Positions 6,637 through 12,437 of a stretch of DNA of 13,193 nt are shown here, piece after piece. This DNA is from Gemmatimonadota bacterium. GTDB taxonomy: Bacteria > Gemmatimonadota > Gemmatimonadetes > Gemmatimonadales > GWC2-71-9. Position 1 is the first letter of the stretch. Each line of letters begins with the position of its first letter. The DNA lies in assembly GCA_003221085.1 (NCBI GenBank), contig QHUD01000108.1, forward strand, positions 1-13,193, written 5' to 3'. The position numbers and the translations under genes are program-made. The notes beneath the pieces are model-generated. The model worked only from the letters and a program-made list of their open reading frames with translations, was not told where the DNA came from and searched no databases.

Positions 6637-7727
6637 GGCGCTTCCCCGCCTTCGATCCGCCCGAGTACATCGAGTGGCGGCCGGACCCCGGCCTCGTGCG
6701 CGGCTTCCGGGAGACGATCGAGCGGGATCCCGCGCGCGCCGCCGTCGTCGCACGGCTCCCGGTCGAAACCAGGCTGGGGCTGTATGCCGGACTGCTGCGC
6801 GCGCGGCTGCACGATATTCAGCTCAAGCGCTGGGTGCGTACCGGCGTGATCTCCAAGGCGTGGCTCGGGACCGGGGAGGAGGCCACGACCGTCGGCCCGG
6901 TGCACGCGCTCGACCGCGGCCGGGACGTGGTCGCGCCGATGATTCGCAACGCCGCGGCCTGCTGCGAGCTGGGGCTGCCGGTCAGCGACATGCTGCGTGC
7001 CTACCTCGGCAGCGACGATTCGCCCACGCGCGGCCGCGATCTTCACGTCGGCGCCTGGGCGCTCGGCGTGCTGCAGCCCATCTCGCACGTGGGCGACATG
7101 GTTCCCGTGACCGCCGGAATCGCGCTCACCTTCCAGATCAGGCAGGAGCCGCGCGTGGCGCTGACGTGGGTGGGCGACGGCTCCGTCAATACCGCGGCCG
7201 CACACGAGGGCACGAATTTCGCCGCAGTCCAGAAGGTTCCCGCCATCTTCATCATCCAGAACAATCAAGTCGCCCTCGGGACCCGGCTCGACCAGCATCA
7301 CCTGCCCGGCAACTTCGCAGACTGGGCCGCGAGCTATGGCATCCCGCACGCCGCGTTCGACGGCAACAACGTGCTCGACGCATATGCCGCGACGAAACTC
7401 GCGGCCGAGCGCTGCCGCCGGGGTGAGGGACCGGCGCTGCTCGTCGCCGAGACGTTCCGGATGGGAGGGCACGCGACCCACGACGAGCGCGAGGCGCGCG
7501 ACACGTTCCCCGCCGCCCTGTTCGAGCACTGGGGCAAGCGGGATCCGATCGGGATGTACGAGGAATACCTGAAGGCGGACGGAGTCACCGTGCGACGGCT
7601 CGAGGAGGTCGAAGCGGAGGTGACGGCCGAGGTCGAGCGCGCTTCGGAACAGGCGCTGCAGAGCCGCGACCGGATGCCGCCTGGCGAGAGCGCATTACAG
7701 GGCGTGTACGCGGAAAAGGGCAGGTAG
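6633..7727 (+). CDS. Thiamine-diphosphate 2-oxoacid dehydrogenase E1 component, alpha subunit (orphan; probable ATA start)
   Basis: The protein is a pyruvate or branched-chain 2-oxoacid dehydrogenase E1-alpha subunit, which decarboxylates a 2-oxoacid on thiamine diphosphate. The ThDP/Mg motif runs from GDG (181-183) to NN (210-211). The region ETFRMGGHATHD (273-284) matches the mobile phosphorylation loop of E1-alpha, but Ala281 occupies the position of the main regulatory serine in mitochondrial E1-alpha. The frame has no ATG, GTG or TTG until GTG 6696, yet E1-like sequence (RFPAFDPPEYIEW) begins right after the kinase stop. An AAGGAG (6619-6624) lies 8 nt before ATA 6633, which overlaps the kinase stop as ATAA. 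I therefore place the start at ATA, giving 364 residues; the conservative alternative is GTG 6696 with 343. No E1-beta, E2 or E3 gene is visible nearby, so the substrate is unknown. Confidence 0.87.
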   Translation: MRRFPAFDPPEYIEWRPDPGLVRGFRETIERDPARAAVVARLPVETRLGLYAGLLRARLHDIQLKRWVRTGVISKAWLGTGEEATTVGPVHALDRGRDVVAPMIRNAAACCELGLPVSDMLRAYLGSDDSPTRGRDLHVGAWALGVLQPISHVGDMVPVTAGIALTFQIRQEPRVALTWVGDGSVNTAAAHEGTNFAAVQKVPAIFIIQNNQVALGTRLDQHHLPGNFADWAASYGIPHAAFDGNNVLDAYAATKLAAERCRRGEGPALLVAETFRMGGHATHDEREARDTFPAALFEHWGKRDPIGMYEEYLKADGVTVRRLEEVEAEVTAEVERASEQALQSRDRMPPGESALQGVYAEKGR

Positions 7728-7763
7728 CAGCGAACGTCCATCGACGCGCGGGGTAGCGAGGCG

Positions 7764-7770
7764 AAGGAAA
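7764..7770 (+). promoter_or_regulatory. Ribosome binding site for the sugar dehydrogenase gene
   Basis: AAGGAAA lies 7 nt upstream of ATG 7778 and fixes that start. It is one of the clearest Shine-Dalgarno sequences in the window. The 50-bp gap after the E1-alpha gene shows no terminator hairpin, so read-through from the upstream run is possible. Confidence 0.6.
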
Positions 7771-7777
7771 GACCCCA

Positions 7778-8914
7778 ATGAATCGACTCCCGTTCCTGGC
7801 GGCGATCAGCCTCGCCTGCGCGATCCCGGCGGAGGACAGGACACGCCCGCCCCCTCCACCCCCCCCGCCCGCGGGTGGGCAGGACACGATCCCCATCGCC
7901 GGGTACGCGCTGTACGTGCCGCATGGCTTCACGGTCAATCTGTTCGCGGAGGGTCTGAGCGGCGTCCGCTACGTGGCGCTCGGTCCTGGAGGTGCGGTGT
8001 ACGCCTCGTTGCCCGTCGGGGGCCAGATCGTTCGACTCGTGGACGCTAACGGCGACGGGGTCGCCGACGCGCCGGCGCAAACGGTGCTGGCCGGCCTCGA
8101 TGGTCCTTTCGGTATCGCCTTCCGCGGCGACACGATGTACTTCGCCGAACAGACGGCCGTGAAACGGCTCGACCCTGGGGCGACCACACCGATCACCGTG
8201 GTCTCGGCCCTGCCGGCCGGCGGGCACAACACCCGCACGCTCGTGATCGGTCCAGACAACCTCATGTACGTCGCCGCCGGGTCGTCCTGCAACGTGTGCG
8301 TCGAGTTGGCGCAAGACTCGATGCGAGCCGCGGTGACGCGCTTCAACCTGGACGGCTCAGGCGGCCGCCTGTTCGCGACCGGTCTCCGCAACTCGGTGGG
8401 CCTCGCCTTTCATCCCACCACCGGGGAGCTCTGGGCGAACAACAACGATCGCGACAACCTGGGCGACGACGTCCCGCCCGAGCATCTGAACATCCTCAAG
8501 GACGGCAAGTGGTACGGCTGGCCGCAGTGCTATCTTCCCCGCCAGGCGAACCCCGAATTCGCCGGCGCCGATTGCTCTGGCGTCGAGCCGCCGGCGCTGA
8601 CGGTGCAGGCGCACTCGGCGCCCCTCGGGCTCGCGTTCTACACGGGTGCTATGTTTCCCGCGGCCTACTCTGGCGATGCGTTCATGACGTATCACGGATC
8701 CTGGAATCGCTCCGTAGCCACGGGCGCGAAGGTCGTCCGGGTGCACGTGCAGAGCGGCCGGCCCGTCTCGGTTGACGACTTCGTCACGGGGTGGCAGCTG
8801 GCGGACGGATCGCGCTGGGGGCGACCGGTCGGCGTGGTCGTGGCGTCGGACGGCTCGCTGCTGGTGAGCGACGACATGGGTAATCGGATCTGGAGAGTGA
8901 GCTATGGAAACTGA
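7778..8914 (+). CDS. PQQ-dependent sugar dehydrogenase-like (sorbosone/glucose dehydrogenase family) lipoprotein
   Basis: The 378-residue beta-propeller protein resembles soluble aldose/sorbosone dehydrogenases, which oxidise sugars with pyrroloquinoline quinone. Family features are GPFGIAF (109-115), GGHNTRTLVIGPDNLMYVAAGSSCNVC (148-174) with H150 near the expected catalytic base, GLRNSVGLAFHPTTGELW (202-219), the NNNDRDNLGDD loop (221-231), YHGSWNR (305-311), GRPVGVVVASDGSLLVSDD and the closing GNRIWR. The N-terminus is a short hydrophobic signal ending in lipobox SLAC (Cys14), so it is probably a lipoprotein exported to the envelope. A linker with eight prolines (24-31) follows; part of it is encoded by a run of eight C (7859-7866). 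Its last 11 nt overlap the start of the dienelactone hydrolase gene. The sugar substrate, and whether PQQ is really bound, cannot be read from sequence. Confidence 0.88.
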   Translation: MNRLPFLAAISLACAIPAEDRTRPPPPPPPPAGGQDTIPIAGYALYVPHGFTVNLFAEGLSGVRYVALGPGGAVYASLPVGGQIVRLVDANGDGVADAPAQTVLAGLDGPFGIAFRGDTMYFAEQTAVKRLDPGATTPITVVSALPAGGHNTRTLVIGPDNLMYVAAGSSCNVCVELAQDSMRAAVTRFNLDGSGGRLFATGLRNSVGLAFHPTTGELWANNNDRDNLGDDVPPEHLNILKDGKWYGWPQCYLPRQANPEFAGADCSGVEPPALTVQAHSAPLGLAFYTGAMFPAAYSGDAFMTYHGSWNRSVATGAKVVRVHVQSGRPVSVDDFVTGWQLADGSRWGRPVGVVVASDGSLLVSDDMGNRIWRVSYGN

Positions 8915-9716
8915 GGTTCTGAAGGGCGGTGGAGGCGTGTGGAGGATGGTGGAGGTAGGCAGCGTCGCGGCGGTCGGTGCAGTCGTCCTGATCAACCTCC
9001 ACCAACCTCCACCATCCTCCCCCAACCTCCGTCCCTCGGACGTCCACGCCGAGTACGTCAAGTTCCCCAGCGGCCGCGACACCATCACGGCGTACCTCGC
9101 GTATCCCGAGCGCAAGGATCGCGCCCCCTCCGTCGTTGTGATCCACGAGATCTTCGGCCTGTCGGACTTCATCCGCCAGACCACGGAGCAGCTCGCCAAG
9201 GACGGCTTCGTGGCGATCACTCCCGATCTGCTGTCGCGCCGCGGCGGCACGCCGCCGTCGCCGGACGACGCGCGCAAGCTCATCGCCGGGCTCGACCCCG
9301 ATACGGTCACGAAGGACCTCGATGCCACCGTGGCGTACGTGAAGCACGTCAAGGCGGCCCGGCCCGACCGGGTCGGCGTCATCGGTTTCTGCTGGGGCGG
9401 CGGGCAAAGCTTCCGCTATGCCACGAACAACCCGTCGCTCGCGGCGTTCGTCGTCTGCTACGGGCCGGGGCCCGACGCCACGTCCATCGCGCGCATCCGC
9501 GCGAAGGGGCTCGGCGTCTACGCCGAGAACGACGAGCGCATCAAGGCCGGACTGCCCGACGTGGATGCGGCGATCCGTACGTACCACAAGAGCTACCGCT
9601 ACGCCGTGTACCCCGGCGTCGGCCATGGCTTCCTGCGGACCCGTGAAAAACCGGAAGTCGCGGATAGTGCGTGGCGGGACGTGATCCGGTTCTTCAGGGA
9701 AAGTCTCGGGACCTAG
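8904..9716 (+). CDS. Dienelactone hydrolase family protein with N-terminal extension encoded by a repeat array
   Basis: The 270-residue alpha/beta hydrolase contains the dienelactone hydrolase core from about residue 48. It shows E82 in VIHEIFG, nucleophile C163 in GFCWGGG, a likely acid D210 in AENDERI and H241 in GVGHGF. This gives the Cys-Asp-His triad of the family, which hydrolyses dienelactones or related esters. The first roughly 45 residues are unusual: residues 9-42 are encoded by the snapback decamer array at 8928-9030. They include a hydrophobic stretch, VAAVGAVVLI, that could act as a signal anchor. The ATG at 8904 overlaps the stop of the upstream gene by 11 nt and has GGAG (8892-8895) 8 nt before it, so this start looks real. 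A shorter protein starting near residue 47 would still hold the full core. Confidence 0.9.
   Translation: METEVLKGGGGVWRMVEVGSVAAVGAVVLINLHQPPPSSPNLRPSDVHAEYVKFPSGRDTITAYLAYPERKDRAPSVVVIHEIFGLSDFIRQTTEQLAKDGFVAITPDLLSRRGGTPPSPDDARKLIAGLDPDTVTKDLDATVAYVKHVKAARPDRVGVIGFCWGGGQSFRYATNNPSLAAFVVCYGPGPDATSIARIRAKGLGVYAENDERIKAGLPDVDAAIRTYHKSYRYAVYPGVGHGFLRTREKPEVADSAWRDVIRFFRESLGT
8928..9030. repeat. Snapback decamer array 1 (hairpin) inside the 5' end of the dienelactone hydrolase gene
   Basis: The left arm has GGAGG cores at 8931, 8941 and 8951, exactly 10 nt apart. The right arm has CCTCC cores at 8996, 9006, 9016 and 9026, again exactly 10 nt apart. The unit is GGTGGAGGNN on one side and NNCCTCCACC on the other. 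A perfect 16-nt inverted repeat, GGAGGATGGTGGAGGT (8941-8956) with ACCTCCACCATCCTCC (9005-9020), encloses a 48-nt loop. The strand bias is extreme: purines on the left arm, pyrimidines on the right. The frame stays open across it. Confidence 0.88.
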
Positions 9717-9717
9717 G

Positions 9718-9789
9718 GGCGGCAGAAGGCGGCAAGGGCGGCAGAGGGCGGCAGCAACCCCGTGCCGCCTATTGCCGCCCGTTGCCGCC
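9718..9789. repeat. Snapback decamer array 2 (hairpin) between convergent genes
   Basis: The left arm has GGCGGCA four times, at 9718, 9728, 9737 and 9747. The right arm has its complement TGCCGCC three times, at 9763, 9773 and 9783, exactly 10 nt apart. Folding gives three 7-bp G/C helices separated by small internal loops around a 9-nt apical loop. It starts 2 nt after the dienelactone hydrolase stop, and its right half encodes the last residues and stop (9769-9771) of the minus-strand S41 gene. It could act as a bidirectional transcription stop although no T-tract follows. Its layout copies array 1 with a different unit sequence. Confidence 0.85.
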
Positions 9790-11088
9790 CCTGAGGTATT
9801 CCCGCGCCTTGTCCAAGGCCGGCTCGGTTCCGGCGAGCAGGTCGTTGACGGTCCGGATCACGAGGAGGTCGGGCTTCACGCCGACGCCCGCGAACCCTGT
9901 GCCGTCGGGCGCTTCGTGGCGGGCCACCGAGAATTGGACGCTCCAGCTCTTCGGCAACGGGAACGTAGCGACGTCTCCCGGACTCCCCGCGGACGGCTCC
10001 CCGATGATCACACCGCGACCCGCGGCGCGGAACGCGGCCAGCAGATCTTCGGCCGCGCCGGCCGTGGCGCTCGACGCCAGCACGGCGATCGGCCCCCCAT
10101 ATGCCGGATGGTCTTCGCGGGGCGCAACGGTTCCCGCCTCCGCTCCGTACCAAGTGGTAGCAGAGTCGCCCAGGTTCCATGCCCGGAACACCGCCCGATA
10201 CTGGGGCGTTCTCCACCGCACCGGTTGAAACGGGCGGTCGGTGAGGCGGGCGAGGATCTGGTTGGCGTACTCGGTCTTGCCCTCCGTGGCATGACGCAGG
10301 TCGAGCACCAACCCTTGCACGCGGGTGAAGTCGGGAAACACGCGGTCGATCTCGCGCACGACCTCTCCGTCTCCCAGGGACGCGATTCGCACGACGGCGA
10401 CACCGCCCGGCAGCCACTCCGTGGCAAAGGCCGGCGGATCGAGCGGCCAGCGGTCGTTGAGCGAGAGGCTGCGGGTGACGCTGAGGCCGCGCGACTCGGC
10501 GCCCGGCACGCGGACGAGGAGATGGACGGTGGTACCCTTGTCACCCTGGAGCATCCAGCCGGCGGCACGCTGCCAGCGGTCGGCCGGGGTGGCGGCCGAG
10601 ACTTCCGGTAGCACCGAGTCGCGGATCCAGGTCTCGACCGGAATGCCCTGGACGGCGAGGATCTCGCCGAGTCGCGGGGGTCGCGCCACGCGCATCTCGT
10701 CGTTCTCGGCGTAGTCCAGGATGAAGAGCCGGCGCTCGACGCTGGACACGAGCAGCGGCGGCCGCGCGATGCGGGAGCGGAGGGACGGGGGCGCGATGAC
10801 CGCGGCCCGCCCGTCGCCCAGCAAGGCGAGGAGGCGCCGCAACCGACGGTAGAAGAGCAGATCCGATTGCGGCTCGGTGGCGAGCTTCAGGTTCGCGACC
10901 AGCCCCGAGTCCCAGTCGGCCCGGACGCGGTCCCAGTAGGCGAAGTTGTAACGCGCCTCCGCCCACACCGCGGCGACCGCCGCCGCGCGCTCGGCGGCAG
11001 TGAGCTGTTGCGCGGCAAGCGCCCTCCACCCGGGAGCGGCGAGCGCCGTCACGACGAGACATGCGAGGAGCCTGGACGGAGTGATCAC
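9769..11088 (-). CDS. Secreted S41-family peptidase-like protein, probably catalytically inactive
   Basis: The 439-residue protein has a signal peptide (SRLLACLVVTALAAPGWRALA) and an S41/C-terminal-processing-peptidase-like fold. Visible elements are the N-terminal helical part, LLALLGDGRAAV (89-97), a PDZ-like stretch around GEILAVQGIPVETW (141-154), VQGLVLDLRHATEG (257-270), SSATAGAAEDLLAAF (339-353), GEPSAGSPGD (363-372) and GVGVKPDL (401-408). In active relatives the nucleophile is Ser in an SAAED-type motif; here it is Gly344. The usual DGHT histidine is Arg94 (DGRA). Losing both suggests a pseudo-peptidase, perhaps a binding protein. The GTG start at 11088 has AAGGAG on the minus strand (11102-11107) 13 nt upstream, and an in-frame stop lies just above it. 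The start overlaps the divergent phosphoesterase start; the end lies in array 2. Confidence 0.85.
   Translation of the reverse strand: MITPSRLLACLVVTALAAPGWRALAAQQLTAAERAAAVAAVWAEARYNFAYWDRVRADWDSGLVANLKLATEPQSDLLFYRRLRRLLALLGDGRAAVIAPPSLRSRIARPPLLVSSVERRLFILDYAENDEMRVARPPRLGEILAVQGIPVETWIRDSVLPEVSAATPADRWQRAAGWMLQGDKGTTVHLLVRVPGAESRGLSVTRSLSLNDRWPLDPPAFATEWLPGGVAVVRIASLGDGEVVREIDRVFPDFTRVQGLVLDLRHATEGKTEYANQILARLTDRPFQPVRWRTPQYRAVFRAWNLGDSATTWYGAEAGTVAPREDHPAYGGPIAVLASSATAGAAEDLLAAFRAAGRGVIIGEPSAGSPGDVATFPLPKSWSVQFSVARHEAPDGTGFAGVGVKPDLLVIRTVNDLLAGTEPALDKAREYLRGGNGRQ
11081..11088. other. Shared palindromic start codons of two divergent genes
   Basis: The 8-bp palindrome GTGATCAC contains GTG on both strands. 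On the minus strand it starts the S41-like gene; on the plus strand it starts the metallophosphoesterase. Both proteins therefore begin Met-Ile-Thr, and there is no intergenic DNA. Each gene's Shine-Dalgarno (plus: GAGGAG 11065-11070; minus: AAGGAG at 11102-11107) lies inside the other's coding region. If the phosphoesterase instead starts at ATG 11114, the overlap disappears. Confidence 0.6.
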
Positions 11089-12370
11089 GCGCCTAATCTA
11101 TCTCCTTCTGTTCATGGCACCGCAGGTGCTGATCTATCTGTACCTGCGCGAGCGCCTTCCCGACCCCGCCCGGCCCCACCACGCGCGCCTGGCGCGTGTC
11201 GCGTTGGCTGCGGTCTTCATCGTGTTCAACCTCCCGTGGCTCGTGGTGGGCCAGCGAGTCCTGTTCGGGGGCAGTGTGTGGGGCGTGGGCCGGATTCCAC
11301 TCACGGGCCCGTGGATCGCGTGGCAGCTGTTGGGATGGATCTACTGTGCGCTGGTCACCGTCTACCTGTTCGGCAAGGGTGTTTGGTGGCTCGTGCTGCG
11401 AGTACGCGGTGCGCGGTACGCGGTTGTCGCCGATGCGAGCCGCAATGCCGCCGCGCAGGGGGAGCAACCGCGCACTGCGCACCGCGCACCCGTTCTTTCT
11501 CGTCGCCGCTTCCTCGCCCGCGCGACCTACGCGTACGCCGGCGCCGGGACCGCCCTCTCCGCGTACGGCATCTGGAGCGCCTACCGACTCCCCCGGGTTA
11601 CCCGGCGCACGCTCGGGTTCCCCGACCTCCCGCCCGGGCTGGACGGGCTCAAGCTACTGCACCTCTCGGACCTGCATGCCGGCATGCACCTCGGCGAGGA
11701 GGTGATGCAGGAGATCGTGGCGCAGGCAAACCAGCTCCGACCCGATCTGATCGTGCAAACGGGAGATATGATCGACATCTCCCGTTCCTACATCCCGCCG
11801 TACGTGCGCGCGTTCCGCGACCTCTCGGCGCCGCTCGGCGTGGTGACCGTGCTCGGCAATCACGACCGCTACACCGGCGAGGACGAGGTCATCCGCGGCT
11901 GCCGGGACGCGGGTCAGGTGTTCGTGCAGAACGGCTGTCATGTGATCGAGCGCAACGGGGCGGTGCTCGCCCTCCTGGGTATCGACGACCCGCACAGCTG
12001 GAGCGCGGACAATCCGCAGCAGGCGGACGTGGACGCGGCTTTGCGCGCCGCGCCGCCGGACGCGTTTCACGTGCTGCTGGCCCATCGTCCCGGAGCGTGG
12101 GACACGGCCGCCCCGCGCGGCATCCCGCTCACCCTGGCGGGGCACATCCACGGTGGCCAGTTCTACCTGCCACTGATCGGTTGGTCGGCCGGAAGCCTGA
12201 TTACCAAGTACGTGATGGGGCACTTTCAACGCGGTAACAGTCAGCTGTATGTGAGCCGCGGGATCGGCGTCGTGGGCGTGCCGATCCGCGTGTTCGCGCC
12301 GCCGGAGATCGAATTGTTCGAACTGCGGCGGACGGGCGGACTAGCGGCCGGGCGGTCAGAAGGCGCCTGA
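11081..12370 (+). CDS. Membrane-anchored metallophosphoesterase (YkuE/YaeI-like)
   Basis: The 429-residue calcineurin-like phosphoesterase has a dimetal centre: DLH (197-199), GD (228-229), GNHD (259-262), H335 in LLAHRP and GHIHGG (354-359). The N-terminal part carries about three membrane helices (about 5-22, 38-57, 79-105), a basic linker, then SRRRFLARA (140-148) followed by a hydrophobic segment. This resembles a twin-arginine signal or a fourth anchor, so the catalytic domain probably faces outside the cytoplasm. Relatives act on envelope phosphodiesters or phospholipid-type substrates; the actual substrate is unknown. Linker residues 108-137 are encoded by snapback array 3. GTG 11081 is preferred because the first helix begins there and GAGGAG precedes it by 10 nt; ATG 11114 would cut that helix. 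The gene ends in a terminator hairpin shared with the TetR gene. Confidence 0.9.
   Translation: MITRLIYLLLFMAPQVLIYLYLRERLPDPARPHHARLARVALAAVFIVFNLPWLVVGQRVLFGGSVWGVGRIPLTGPWIAWQLLGWIYCALVTVYLFGKGVWWLVLRVRGARYAVVADASRNAAAQGEQPRTAHRAPVLSRRRFLARATYAYAGAGTALSAYGIWSAYRLPRVTRRTLGFPDLPPGLDGLKLLHLSDLHAGMHLGEEVMQEIVAQANQLRPDLIVQTGDMIDISRSYIPPYVRAFRDLSAPLGVVTVLGNHDRYTGEDEVIRGCRDAGQVFVQNGCHVIERNGAVLALLGIDDPHSWSADNPQQADVDAALRAAPPDAFHVLLAHRPGAWDTAAPRGIPLTLAGHIHGGQFYLPLIGWSAGSLITKYVMGHFQRGNSQLYVSRGIGVVGVPIRVFAPPEIELFELRRTGGLAAGRSEGA
11402..11489. repeat. Snapback heptamer array 3 (hairpin) inside the metallophosphoesterase gene
   Basis: The left arm has three contiguous heptamers, GTACGCG (11402), GTGCGCG (11409) and GTACGCG (11416), then GTTG (11423-11426). 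The right arm is CAAC (11465-11468) followed by CGCGCAC (11469), TGCGCAC (11476) and CGCGCAC (11483). The arms pair over 25 nt with two A-C mismatches and one G-U, around a 38-nt loop. The reading frame is intact through the array, giving a basic linker between the membrane part and the RRRFL segment. Confidence 0.85.
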
Positions 12371-12437
12371 GGCGGTCGGGGCTCGCGGAGCGACTGCGTA
12401 TTTTTGTGGCGAAGCGAGCCCTGACCGACTCAGGCGT
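12363..12437. terminator. Bidirectional terminator-like hairpin spanning both stop codons
   Basis: Arms 12363-12386 and 12414-12437 pair over 24 nt with one G-A mismatch (12372/12428) and two G-U pairs (12363/12437, 12378/12422). The inner core is GGTCGGGGCTCGC (12374-12386) with GCGAGCCCTGACC (12414-12426). The 27-nt loop contains a T5 run (12401-12405). The stem includes the phosphoesterase stop (12368-12370) and the TetR stop (12430-12432 on the other strand), so each gene ends inside an arm. No T-tract follows either arm, so termination is inferred from position and stem strength. Confidence 0.65.

Noticed and set aside
5557..6753. Minus-strand open frame opposite the kinase gene
   Set aside because: Antisense shadow; the plus strand carries all the kinase motifs.
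11000..11080. Earlier GTG start (11000) for the metallophosphoesterase
   Set aside because: The added residues are not membrane-like and lie deep in the opposite gene. The first transmembrane helix begins right at GTG 11081, which has its own GAGGAG.
8928..11489. The tandem arrays as a CRISPR locus
   Set aside because: Units are 7-10 nt, contiguous and without unique spacers, and arms are reverse complements. No cas-like gene is seen.
10867..12237. 456-codon plus-strand frame overlapping the metallophosphoesterase in another frame
   Set aside because: Arg/Gly/Pro-rich shadow with no domain; the neighbouring frame has the full phosphoesterase metal motifs.
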